A DNA stretch of 64,000 nt, taken from the NCBI RefSeq assembly GCF_022832385.1, contig NZ_JALHLE010000027.1, positions 1 through 64,000 of the forward strand. The letters run 5' to 3'. The position numbers and the translations under genes are program-made. Under the pieces are notes generated by a model. That model was not told the DNA's origin. It was given only the letters and a program-made list of their open reading frames with translations, and made no database searches. Numbering within the stretch: position 1 is the first letter of the stretch; each line of letters starts with the position of its first letter. Source of the stretch: Novosphingobium album (ex Hu et al. 2023) (GTDB taxonomy: Bacteria > Pseudomonadota > Alphaproteobacteria > Sphingomonadales > Sphingomonadaceae). Positions 23,849 to 32,580 of this stretch are shown one piece after another.

Positions 23849-24741
23849 CACATGTCCAGAATGCGGCGCGGATCGACGCACCCACGCAGGCAGTCCATCA
23901 CCGCCAGCATGTTTCCGGCCAGCCGCCCCCGCCGGTCGATCATCGGCTCCGGCTTCACACTGCGCAGCGCGTTGACGAACAGGTTCTTCGTCACCAGCCG
24001 GTTGGCGAAACCGGGGCGCATCGTGCCCTTGCGCTTGAGATAGACGATATTCGCCACTTGCGAGTAGCCAAGCCGCTTGCCCGAAGTGCGCCCCCCGCTG
24101 AAACCGAGATGCACGCCCGTCACGTTCGAGGAAGCGATCATGCGCCCCCTGCGTCCCAGTCGGTTGGTGAAATCCACGTCCTCCTGCCAGCCGTAAAGCG
24201 GAAGGTTCTCGTCGAAGCGCAGGCCCCGCGCCGCGCCGACGCGGATGGCCATGTTGCATCCGTAAAGCTCGTGGCGGCCGGTGATCACGGGCGGGAACCG
24301 TTCCGGGCGTCCGGCGATGATTTCCTGCGCCCGTTCGATTGTGATGCCTCCGACCTGCACTCCATCGGCGAGAAGATCGCCGGTAATGCCGACCAGCCCC
24401 GGGTCCGCTTCGAACAGCGCCTCGACATGCGCGAGATAGTCCGGTGCGGGAACAAAATCATCATCGAGAAAGACGATCACATCCGCCCTGTCTTCCAGTG
24501 CGGCAAGCGCCCGGTTGCGCTGACGGCACAACCCCTTTTCCGAAAAGAGAACCTCTGGCGTCCCCCGCACCTGCTCCACGCCTACCACGTCATCCGGCGT
24601 CACGCTGGCGACGACGACACCATCCGCCGGCCGTGTCTGGTCGGCCAGCATGCCGGCTGTGCGGCGCACCAGCGCGGCACGGCCAACCGTTGCGATCACG
24701 ACGAAGATCCTGAGGCCACTACCCCGGTTTGCGGCGGTCAT
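23848..24741 (-). CDS. Glycosyltransferase family 2
   Basis: This 297-residue GT-A enzyme opens with IFVVIATVGRAALVRRTAGML and carries the metal-binding DDD in VIVFLDDDFVP, a CNMAIR segment, and the acceptor-side LYGWQEDVDFTNRLGR (ED-type base). It is predicted to add a sugar to the EPS repeat on the cytoplasmic face. It lies 3 bases after the acyltransferase stop and overlaps the small membrane protein gene. Confidence 0.9.
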   Translation of the reverse strand: MTAANRGSGLRIFVVIATVGRAALVRRTAGMLADQTRPADGVVVASVTPDDVVGVEQVRGTPEVLFSEKGLCRQRNRALAALEDRADVIVFLDDDFVPAPDYLAHVEALFEADPGLVGITGDLLADGVQVGGITIERAQEIIAGRPERFPPVITGRHELYGCNMAIRVGAARGLRFDENLPLYGWQEDVDFTNRLGRRGRMIASSNVTGVHLGFSGGRTSGKRLGYSQVANIVYLKRKGTMRPGFANRLVTKNLFVNALRSVKPEPMIDRRGRLAGNMLAVMDCLRGCVDPRRILDM

Positions 24742-24744
24742 CTG

Positions 24745-25899
24745 TCAGGCCTCCTTGAGCGCCGGTGCCAAGCGCTGGAACTGGTGTTTCAGGATTTTCG
24801 ACAAGCCCGCTTGCAGCCGCCGCTCGAAAAGGAGCGCGAAGAGACCCGCAAGCAATGTGCACAGGACAGCAGCCACGATCACCGAGATCGCGGGTGGAAG
24901 CCCGCTGCGATAGGCCACGCCCAGCAGAAAGCCGCCGGTGATCTGGTTGATGAGATAGAGTGGATACGTGATCAGTCCCGCAATCGTCGCGAACCGCACG
25001 AAACCGCCGCGCGAGCCCAACCGTCGCAAAACGCAGGCGCTCATGGCGAGCGTTGCAAAGCCCCACACGCCCACCGCCGCAAAAGGCGTCTGCCCAAACG
25101 CCGTAACACCCAGACTCGAGCGCGCCGCGTAAAAGGTCGAGATCAGGCCTGCGAGGAAGTTCAGCCCGAACAGCACGGCGTGGACCGTCACGTGACGGCG
25201 CATGAAGATCTGGTAGAGCGATGCCCCGACTGCGAAATAGCAGTTCGTCGAAACCAGCGTGACCCGCATCTTGTAGGAAGACGCCAATTCCGCAATGCGA
25301 TCTCCCGCCGGCCCCAGGCCACCAGCTTCACCCGCCAGGACCAAAGCCCAGAGCAGTACATTGAAGGCCGTGACCGCCACCAGAACCGGCGTGACGCGGC
25401 CGATCATGTCCGACCTGACGAGCATGAACACCGCGGCGTAGAACACCGCCTCGGCCACGAGGGTCCAAACTGCGCCGTCCACCCAGGGGCCCACGGGGAA
25501 CAGGACCACCGACCGCAAGAACCGCACCGACAGGTCCCCAGGCGGCAGAACGTCGCAGGCCAGCACGATCACGGCGGACAGGGCCGTGAAGAACCAGAGC
25601 CCGGGCGCAATGCGCGTGACCCGTCCGATCAGGAAATCGGACGCAGACTTGTTCTGCGCCGACATCAGAATGACGAAGCCCGATATCACGAAGAATATCT
25701 GCACCCCGACCCAGCCGACACTGGCCCAGCCGATGGCCTGCGGAAAGGCCACGGGATCACCGACGACGGCCCGTATCCCGTGCGAACCTTCGGCCTCCGC
25801 CCAGGACAGGAACACAAGATGGTAGAACATGACCGCCTGCGCGGCGATCAGGCGCATCACGTCCAGCGAAGACACCTCGCGCGTTCGCCCGTTTCTCAT
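24745..25899 (-). CDS. Membrane acyltransferase 3 (OafA/ExoZ-like)
   Basis: This 384-residue protein has about ten membrane helices. The signature at the N-terminus is SLDVMRLIAAQAVMFYHLVF with the catalytic His, followed by VGVQIFFVISGFVI and RVTRIAPGLW. These enzymes acetylate or succinylate polysaccharides at the inner membrane. The start is ATG at 25899, overlapping the GT4 stop (ATGA). It is one of two OafA-like genes in the window, the other being at 56126. Confidence 0.9.
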   Translation of the reverse strand: MRNGRTREVSSLDVMRLIAAQAVMFYHLVFLSWAEAEGSHGIRAVVGDPVAFPQAIGWASVGWVGVQIFFVISGFVILMSAQNKSASDFLIGRVTRIAPGLWFFTALSAVIVLACDVLPPGDLSVRFLRSVVLFPVGPWVDGAVWTLVAEAVFYAAVFMLVRSDMIGRVTPVLVAVTAFNVLLWALVLAGEAGGLGPAGDRIAELASSYKMRVTLVSTNCYFAVGASLYQIFMRRHVTVHAVLFGLNFLAGLISTFYAARSSLGVTAFGQTPFAAVGVWGFATLAMSACVLRRLGSRGGFVRFATIAGLITYPLYLINQITGGFLLGVAYRSGLPPAISVIVAAVLCTLLAGLFALLFERRLQAGLSKILKHQFQRLAPALKEA

Positions 25900-27191
25900 G
25901 CCTGCTCCCTGCACCCGGCCGTCCCCGACTGCGGGCAAGCCGCGACAACGGCGCGGTAATGGCCGACGATCTCGTCAGCCCAGCTTTCCTCGCTGTTGCA
26001 CAACGTCCGGTACGAAGCGCTTCCGGCCCGCGACATGGCCGCAACGCGCGCATCGTCCGCATGCAGTTCCATCATCGTTGCGGCGAATGCGGCAACATCG
26101 GACGTATCCGCGGATACACCAAAGCCCGCCTGCTCGATCTCGCGGGCGACCAGCGCACGATCACTAACGATGACCGGAACGCCCGAACCGATCGCCTCCA
26201 GCGCCACCAGCCCAAACGGCTCGGCCCAGCGGCTGGGCATCACGGCCAGCCGTGCCTGCGACAGCACCTGCGCCACCCCGGCCCGATCGAGCCTCCCGAG
26301 GAACGTGGCGCTCGGGTTCAACGCACGGATGCGCGCCACCTCGCTGCCCTCGCCCACGAAAGTGATCGGCAGCCCTGCAAGACCGGCAGCGCGCGCCGCA
26401 AGGTCGGCTCCCTTCTCCACCGAGATGCGACCGATGAACACGATGCCGCGGTTGTCCTCGGCCTGTACGCGCCCCGGGCATGGCGGGGATACGGGATTGC
26501 GGACAGCAAATAGTTTGTCCGCCGGCCATTGCCCGGTTGCGAAACGGCTGGCCTGACCAGGATGGATCAGCAGCATCCTGTCGGCATGTGCCACCCCGCC
26601 CGCGAAGCCGCGCCGCAACCCCTCACGCCCCGATCGCCAGATCTTCTCGGCATAGGAGGACTTGTCGCACGGACTGCGTAGGCAGGCGGGCGACAGCGGC
26701 TGCAGCCCGCATTCGCGCTCGGTCCCGTAATGAAAAAAAGCGCCATTGGGGCAGGTGTTGAAATAGTCGTGCCCATGCAGGATCAGCCGACTGCTCACGG
26801 CCCGCAAGGCCCCGAACACGGACGGTGTCAGAATCTTGGACCAGCCGTGCAGATGATAGACCGTACCCGGCGTGTCATTCCGGCGGATCCAGTCCCGCAC
26901 CGCCAGAAACCCGCGCGGATTGCACAGGCCGAGAGTCAGGGCACCGAGGGCCGACCGTCCCAGCAAAGGCGTGCCATGAAGCGGGATGAACTCGACATCA
27001 TCGCGCCGGAAATTGGCCCCGTTGTCCCCGGCAAAGAACGTCACCGGAATCCCGCGCGCGCGCAGCTGCCCGATCAACACCTGAACGAGATACGAAGCGC
27101 CGCCCAGAGCTTCGCTGAAATCGTGGATCAGCACCACGCGCTCGGGCCATTCCGGAGGACTCAGGCGAGGATCGTGCCGCACCGCCCGCAC
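25896..27191 (-). CDS. Glycosyltransferase family 4
   Basis: This is a 431-residue GT-B enzyme. The N-terminal domain has DFSEALGGASYLVQVLIG and the donor domain has GIVFIGRISVEKGADL, FVGEGSEVARI and the catalytic E-x7-E-type stretch EPFGLVALEAIGSGVPVIVS. A cysteine-rich insert (CPNGAFFHYGTERECG, then CLRSPCDKSSY) sits near residue 160, as in some galacturonosyl- or fucosyl-type GT4 enzymes. The start is GTG at 27191, one base after the stop of the Wza-like gene. Confidence 0.9.
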   Translation of the reverse strand: MRAVRHDPRLSPPEWPERVVLIHDFSEALGGASYLVQVLIGQLRARGIPVTFFAGDNGANFRRDDVEFIPLHGTPLLGRSALGALTLGLCNPRGFLAVRDWIRRNDTPGTVYHLHGWSKILTPSVFGALRAVSSRLILHGHDYFNTCPNGAFFHYGTERECGLQPLSPACLRSPCDKSSYAEKIWRSGREGLRRGFAGGVAHADRMLLIHPGQASRFATGQWPADKLFAVRNPVSPPCPGRVQAEDNRGIVFIGRISVEKGADLAARAAGLAGLPITFVGEGSEVARIRALNPSATFLGRLDRAGVAQVLSQARLAVMPSRWAEPFGLVALEAIGSGVPVIVSDRALVAREIEQAGFGVSADTSDVAAFAATMMELHADDARVAAMSRAGSASYRTLCNSEESWADEIVGHYRAVVAACPQSGTAGCREQA

Positions 27192-27192
27192 C

Positions 27193-27741
27193 TCAGATAT
27201 ACCGCGGCCCGATCCGGACCGTATCGCCCGGCAGCACCGATGCGCCGCTCGTCAGTTCGTAGGCTGTCTCCGATGCTTCGCCCGCATGCCGGATCCATAC
27301 CACGTGCTCGTTCGCGCGGTATGTGAAGCCGCCCGCCTTGGCGACCAGCGCATAGACCGACATCCCGCCGGTGTAGGCATATTCACCCGGCTTTGCCACT
27401 TCGCCCAGAATGTAAATCGGGCGGTAGCTCACCACGTCCAGGCTGATCCGGGCGTTCCGGACATAGTCCTGCCTCAGCGTCGCCGTCAGTTCGCCGCGCA
27501 ACTGGGCCAGCGTCTTGCCGGCCGCCTGGACGTCGCCCACTTGGGGCAGGCCGATCATGCCCTGATCGTTGATGACGTATTCGCCCGAGAACCCCTCTTC
27601 CCGGAAAACGTCGAGCCGCAGCCTGTCCCCCGGAGCAAGGCGGTATTCGACAAGATCGACGCTCGGCAAGGGCCGGGTCGCGGTGGCGGCGCAACCCATC
27701 AGCAACGCGCATCCCGCCAAAATCATGCCACGAAACAGCAT
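27193..27741 (-). CDS. Polysaccharide export lipoprotein, Wza/GumB-like
   Basis: This 182-residue lipoprotein has lipobox LLMGC and a short leader starting at ATG 27741 (GGGGGG upstream). VEYRLAPGDRLRLDVFREEGFSG opens the poly_export domain, and YILGEVAKPGEYAYTGGMSV is the SLBB-type turn. It is short compared with Wza (about 380 residues), closer to GumB or GelD, and lacks the C-terminal helix of the pore. It would form the periplasmic/outer-membrane channel of EPS export with the Wzc protein and perhaps the barrel at 31169. Confidence 0.93.
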   Translation of the reverse strand: MLFRGMILAGCALLMGCAATATRPLPSVDLVEYRLAPGDRLRLDVFREEGFSGEYVINDQGMIGLPQVGDVQAAGKTLAQLRGELTATLRQDYVRNARISLDVVSYRPIYILGEVAKPGEYAYTGGMSVYALVAKAGGFTYRANEHVVWIRHAGEASETAYELTSGASVLPGDTVRIGPRYI

Positions 27742-27781
27742 GTCGTCCCCCCTTCCACGAGAAAGCATTGGATTCATCGGA

Positions 27782-28915
27782 TCACGCCACCTGTTGCATC
27801 TGGCGCTGGCTGCAGGTGTCGAGCGCTGCGAGGAATCCGGCAGCGAACGCCTCGCGCGAAAACCGCGCGGCATTGGCCGTCGCATCCTCGGCGCGAAAGC
27901 GCGGCAACCACTGCTCGAAGCGGTTCATGGCCTCGCACAGCGCGTCGGCCGTCTGGTCCCGAAAGAACAGGCCGGTCTTTCCATCGACGATGGAGTCGGT
28001 GACGCCGCCCCGCCCATAGGCAATCACCGGGCGCCCCGCGGCGTTGGCCTCCACGGGAACGATCCCGAAATCCTCCTCGGGCGTGAAGACAAGCGCCCTG
28101 CAGGTGGCATAGGCCTCCTGCAGCTCCGCAAAACTCAAGCGCCTTCGCACTTCGACATTGGGGCCGGCACGGGCGCTGATGGATTTGAACATCTCGCCAT
28201 CCCCCACCATCAGGGCAGGCACGCCCAGCCGGTTGAAGGCCTCCAGCGCCAGGTCGGCGCGCTTGTAGGGCGTCATCTGGCTGACCCAGAGGTAGCGCCC
28301 CGTGACCTGCGCGGACGGCCTGAATTCTTCCACCGCCACCGGAGGATGGACCACTGCCGCCTCGCGGCCCCAGACCTTGCGGACACGGCGGGCAATGAAG
28401 CTGCTGTTGGCGATGATCCCGTCGACCCGGCTGGCCGAACTGACGTCCCATTGCCGCAGCCGGTGGAACATCGCCGGCATGGCCATCCGGCTGAGCCTCC
28501 CGGCAGAGGCCTTGTAGTCCGGATAGTGGTCCCACAGGTAGCGCATGGGCGAGTGGCAGTAGCAAAGGTGCAAGGCATCCGGCCGGGTGATGACACCCTT
28601 GGCCGGGCCGGACTCGCTGCTGATCACAAGGTCGTAGGCGCGCAGGTCCAGCTCCTCGAGCGCCATCGGCATCAGCGGCAGGTATTTCTGGTAGTGCTTG
28701 CGGGCTCCCGGCAACCGGCCGATGAACGTCTCGCGGACATGGGCCGCCCGGATCTTTTCCGACATCCTGGCGGGATCGTAGACGTGGGTGAACACATCCG
28801 CGCCGGGGAACAGGTCCAGCAACCCCTCCAGCACGCGCTCGCCGCCCCGCATGGAGACCAGCCAGTAATGCACAAGCGCCACTTTGGCGGAACGGAACGA
28901 GGTGGGGCGCATCAT
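27782..28915 (-). CDS. Glycosyltransferase family 4
   Basis: This 377-residue GT-B enzyme has an N-terminal VALVHYWLVSMRGGERVLEG and a C-terminal donor site RYLWVSQMTPYKRADLALEAF, FTPEEDFGIVPVEANAAGRP and VIAYGRGG. The pattern resembles the GT4 mannosyl or galacturonosyl enzymes of EPS loci, but the sugar is not determinable here. The ATG overlaps the wzc-like stop (ATGA). Confidence 0.93.
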   Translation of the reverse strand: MMRPTSFRSAKVALVHYWLVSMRGGERVLEGLLDLFPGADVFTHVYDPARMSEKIRAAHVRETFIGRLPGARKHYQKYLPLMPMALEELDLRAYDLVISSESGPAKGVITRPDALHLCYCHSPMRYLWDHYPDYKASAGRLSRMAMPAMFHRLRQWDVSSASRVDGIIANSSFIARRVRKVWGREAAVVHPPVAVEEFRPSAQVTGRYLWVSQMTPYKRADLALEAFNRLGVPALMVGDGEMFKSISARAGPNVEVRRRLSFAELQEAYATCRALVFTPEEDFGIVPVEANAAGRPVIAYGRGGVTDSIVDGKTGLFFRDQTADALCEAMNRFEQWLPRFRAEDATANAARFSREAFAAGFLAALDTCSQRQMQQVA

Positions 28916-31146
28916 GTGTAATACCCCTGATACTTCTCGTAGAAGCTCGCGGCATCGTTGCCGCCGAAACGCACCTGCTTCCTCATGTCGACCTGGTTGA
29001 GCACCACGCCGAGGGACTGGATAGTGCGCAGCGGCAACTGGCGCACGGCCGCCTTGACCACCCTGTCGGAAGTCTTGCGCCAGTGGACGGCAAGGACGAC
29101 GCTATCGGCCAGCGAGACAATCTCTCGCGCTTCCGCGATGGGCAGGATCGGCGGACAATCGAGGAGAATTACGTCGAAGTCCTCCCGCAGGCACGCGATC
29201 ACGCGATGCAGCCCGCCGCGCTCGGTCAGCCGCCTGCCCTTGGGAAATGGCCGCGTAATCGGAATTACCCGCAGGGAGGAACCAGGCTCCTCGTACTGGG
29301 CAACCTGCCCCGTTTCCTGCTGGAGGGCATCCTGCAAACCGGGCTCACCGCCCGCCAGCCCGAACTGCTTGCTGAGGTGCGCGCGGATGACATCGCAATC
29401 GATCGCCACGACACGTTCGCCCGCCGTGGCCAGCGCCCGGCCCATGCAGGCGGTGATCGTCGTCTTGCCTTCGCCGGGCACGGCGGACGTGATCGCAACC
29501 ACCTTCCCGCCACCCGCCGCCGCATGCCGGATCGAGACGATGACATTGCGCAGCGCTTCGGCAAAAGCGCCATCGGGATGATCGCGCACCGTATCGAGCG
29601 GCGACGCTGCATGCGGTGCAACCTTGCGGTACGCAGGCACGAAGCCCAGCCCGCGAATGCCGAGCCGGATCTCGACATCCTCCAGCGTGGTCAGCCCGTG
29701 ATAAGACAGTTCGGAAGCGATCGCCAGAAACCCGCCGAGCAGCACGCCGACCGCACATCCCAGGGCAAGATTGAGCGGCAGGTTCGGGGACACCGGCAGG
29801 ACCGGGGCGTTTGCAGGCGAGATCAGCCGGGCCGTCGGCTGCTCCGCACCGCTGCCCGCAACCACCTCGTTGTACCGTTCCAGGTAGGACTGATAGAGCG
29901 TCTGCGCCGCATCCGCACGTTTCTCCAGATCCGCCAGCGCCACCAGCGCGGCGTTGTCGGTGCCGAGCTGTGCACGAGTGCCGCCACGGCTTGCCAGCAG
30001 CGAGGAGAGACGCTGCGCCGAAGCCTGCGCTCGCGTGTCCAGAGCCTGAATCGAACGGTTCACTTCGCCCGCGATCTGCCGGTCGATGTCGGCGATCTGC
30101 CGCCGTACGGTGACGAGGTCGGGATTGTTGTCAAAATAGCGCTGCGACAGGTCACGTTCCCGCGCGACCAGCTGCGCACTTTGGGCGCGCAAGGCCGAAA
30201 CGACCGGAGACGCTGCCGCCTCGCCCACGCTGTCCGCCCCGCCTGTCCGCAACTGGCCTCGCGCGCTGGAGAGCGCCGCCGCGTCCCGCGCCGCTTCGGC
30301 GCGGGCGGAAGCGATCTGCTGGTTGTAGGTGGAAATCTCCTGTTCGGTCAGGCTCGTCGCCGCCGAACTGAGCAGACCCGCACGTACCCGGTACGACTGG
30401 ACAGCGGCGAAGGCCTTGTTGGCGGCCTGCCGCAACTCGTCGACGCGGGTATGCAGCACTTTGGCCGCCGTTGCATGGGAACGCGCGCGCTCGCGCGCAT
30501 CGTCGGTCGTGAACAGCCGCGCATAGGTATTGGCGATCAGGGCTGCCCGTTGGGGATCGGCATCGCCAAAGGCTATTCGCAAGTTGAACGAATTGCCGAC
30601 GCGCGCGACGCTCAGGCGGTCTGTCAGATAGGTAATCGCCTTTTCACGGAAGGCCGGCTCCCCGTCTTCGAAACGCACGGCGCCGGCTCTGCTGTGAATA
30701 CCGACTGAGGACAGGATGTTGTCCAACGCACTGCGCGGCTCGGCAACGTCGGCGCGGAACACCGCGTCCCGGAGCAAGGCAGTCCTGTCCAGCACCTGAC
30801 CGGCCATCTCGCGCGAATGGATCAGCTGGATCTGCGTCTCGACATCTTCGTCCCGCGGAATGCCCGCCTCGGTGGCATCGGCCGCATCCGGCACCACCTC
30901 GACGGGTCTGGCAATCATCACGACGTCGGCGCTGGAACGGTAGACCCGGGGTTGCGCAACGGTCCAGACGAGCGCCAGAACGAGGCAATTGGCCAGCGTG
31001 AGCAGCAACACTTCCCGGCGGCGGCGCAACATTGCCAGCAGGAAACGAACCGTGATCGGATCCTCGGAGGCGTGAGCGGATGCCCCTCCCGCCATCATGG
31101 CCTGCGGAACGCCCGCCCGCGGCTCGTAGAGCGTGGGAAGGTTCAC
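28912..31146 (-). CDS. Wzc/ExoP-type polysaccharide co-polymerase with BY-kinase domain
   Basis: This is a 744-residue inner-membrane protein. Wzz-type helices flank a periplasmic coiled-coil domain (first helix LLLTLANCLVLALVWTVAQP, second LNLALGCAVGVLLGGFLA near residue 455). A cytoplasmic tyrosine autokinase follows: Walker A SAVPGEGKTT, Walker A' VVAIDCDVIR and Walker B VILLDCPPI. The C-terminus is a tyrosine tail (FYEKYQGYYT). It controls EPS chain length and export through cycles of tyrosine phosphorylation. No Wzb-type phosphatase gene was seen in the window. Confidence 0.95.
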   Translation of the reverse strand: MNLPTLYEPRAGVPQAMMAGGASAHASEDPITVRFLLAMLRRRREVLLLTLANCLVLALVWTVAQPRVYRSSADVVMIARPVEVVPDAADATEAGIPRDEDVETQIQLIHSREMAGQVLDRTALLRDAVFRADVAEPRSALDNILSSVGIHSRAGAVRFEDGEPAFREKAITYLTDRLSVARVGNSFNLRIAFGDADPQRAALIANTYARLFTTDDARERARSHATAAKVLHTRVDELRQAANKAFAAVQSYRVRAGLLSSAATSLTEQEISTYNQQIASARAEAARDAAALSSARGQLRTGGADSVGEAAASPVVSALRAQSAQLVARERDLSQRYFDNNPDLVTVRRQIADIDRQIAGEVNRSIQALDTRAQASAQRLSSLLASRGGTRAQLGTDNAALVALADLEKRADAAQTLYQSYLERYNEVVAGSGAEQPTARLISPANAPVLPVSPNLPLNLALGCAVGVLLGGFLAIASELSYHGLTTLEDVEIRLGIRGLGFVPAYRKVAPHAASPLDTVRDHPDGAFAEALRNVIVSIRHAAAGGGKVVAITSAVPGEGKTTITACMGRALATAGERVVAIDCDVIRAHLSKQFGLAGGEPGLQDALQQETGQVAQYEEPGSSLRVIPITRPFPKGRRLTERGGLHRVIACLREDFDVILLDCPPILPIAEAREIVSLADSVVLAVHWRKTSDRVVKAAVRQLPLRTIQSLGVVLNQVDMRKQVRFGGNDAASFYEKYQGYYT

Positions 31147-31168
31147 AACCTCGGCTCCCGGTGCGCGC

Positions 31169-32449
31169 TCATGCCGTCACCGTCGCGCCAAGCCCGGCAC
31201 TGAAGGCGGTGAAGGCATTTACGAGCCGCGGACCGCTGACATCCTGCCGCACGAAGTCCGCGTATACCCCGAAGGAGAGCGACCGGTTCACATGGTATTG
31301 CGCCCGCACCCGCCCTGACTTTCGCCAGGTGCTGGTGCCCACTTCGCCGAAATCGCCATGCTCCAGAGCCGCCGTGGCGGACAGACGCAAGTTGCGCAGC
31401 GGATCGTAATAGGTGCTCAGAACAAAGGCGTCGGTCAGAATGGCGCCGACGTTCCGGTCACCGCTATTGCGGAACGTGCGGCTCGCCTGGGCGCGCAGCG
31501 TGACCAGCGGCGTCACGTACCACTGCAGATCGGCCCGGAAGGTCAAACCATGGAAATCGCGATATGCGGGCAACGCATAATCACGCCACTGATAGCCCAG
31601 ACGCACCTCACCCGAGACGACCGGCGACAGCGCTCCCCGAACCCCCGCTGCAACCGCATAGCCGTGCGCATCCCGACGCTCGTCTGCCGGGGCGGAAATC
31701 GATGCCAGATCCTCGTAAAAAACAGCACCGAAGACCGACACCAGACCGGACAGATCGTAGTCGAGGCGCGCCTCGCCGCGCAGTTTGCGCGTATCGCGGA
31801 ACGACTGGTCCGCCCTGCCCCCGCCCACCAATGAAACCGGATCATAGTCGAGCCGCTCGTATTGGACGTTGGATGCAAGGTGAAACGGGCCGGACGCCAG
31901 CCCCACTCCCAGCTCCGCCTCAAGCCGGTCGTAGCTGACCGGTTCATCCGCATCGGGAACCGACCCGGCGCTGCTGCGCGGTTCGATCAGATGGGAGAAG
32001 CCGCCCGAAGCACGGATCGCATTGCGCGCGCCGAAATCCAGCCTGCCATTTGCTGAAGTCCTGAATTCCTCGCTATTCTCGGTCCGGTAGCGCGAGAACC
32101 GCCGCACAGTCCCGGCAGCCAAAACCGCAAAGGCATGGCGCGGAAGATTGGCCCGCAGTTGCAGCGAAGGCATCACCATGGCGAGCGCGCCCGCCCGTGC
32201 CGCGGGACGGTTGAAGACATTGCTGTCATATCCCCCGACCACCGACAGACTCGGCTGCGCGAACACGGGGCCCACGATGATCGGACGCGACCGCAGCGCC
32301 GGCTCGATACGCGCTCCGGCGACATCGTCGCGGTCCAGCGCAGGGTCGATGACAATGGAGGTCCCGGCCCCGATCGCCTGAGCTCCGGCAAGCGCCGGCG
32401 CCATGGCGGCTCCTGACGACAATGCCAGCCTGGCGAGACCTCCTTTCAT
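31169..32449 (-). CDS. Outer-membrane beta-barrel protein of the EPS export system
   Basis: This is a 426-residue precursor with a signal peptide MKGGLARLALSSGAAMAPALAGAQ. A beta-strand-rich barrel follows with repeated aromatic ends (for example FAQPSLSVVGGYDSNVFNRP and VTLRAQASRTFRNSGDRN). It resembles the putative OM barrels that accompany Wza/GumB-like short export proteins. It could form the outer-membrane pore that the short Wza cannot supply; this is inference. The start is ATG at 32449; 131 bases without a gene separate it from the hlyD-like gene. Confidence 0.75.
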   Translation of the reverse strand: MKGGLARLALSSGAAMAPALAGAQAIGAGTSIVIDPALDRDDVAGARIEPALRSRPIIVGPVFAQPSLSVVGGYDSNVFNRPAARAGALAMVMPSLQLRANLPRHAFAVLAAGTVRRFSRYRTENSEEFRTSANGRLDFGARNAIRASGGFSHLIEPRSSAGSVPDADEPVSYDRLEAELGVGLASGPFHLASNVQYERLDYDPVSLVGGGRADQSFRDTRKLRGEARLDYDLSGLVSVFGAVFYEDLASISAPADERRDAHGYAVAAGVRGALSPVVSGEVRLGYQWRDYALPAYRDFHGLTFRADLQWYVTPLVTLRAQASRTFRNSGDRNVGAILTDAFVLSTYYDPLRNLRLSATAALEHGDFGEVGTSTWRKSGRVRAQYHVNRSLSFGVYADFVRQDVSGPRLVNAFTAFSAGLGATVTA

Positions 32450-32580
32450 CCGTTTCACCGCTCCTTCAGAGGCCGGTTCCAGCCATTGCCGGAAGACGAT
32501 CTTGTAAATTCGGCACACCACGCACGCCAAAAAAAGGAAACATTCTAATGCCCGGCATGGCACTCCGAAGTGTACTTTTC

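Noticed and set aside
27774..28955. Alternative 393-codon minus-strand frame overlapping the GT4 at 27782
   Set aside because: It lacks GT motifs and has Arg/Gly/Ala-rich composition. The frame ending at 27782 has the full GT4 signature and an ATGA overlap with the gene upstream.
29083..30708. 541-codon plus-strand frame opposite the Wzc-like gene
   Set aside because: Its sequence is unnatural and the Wzc-like kinase motifs on the minus strand are clear.
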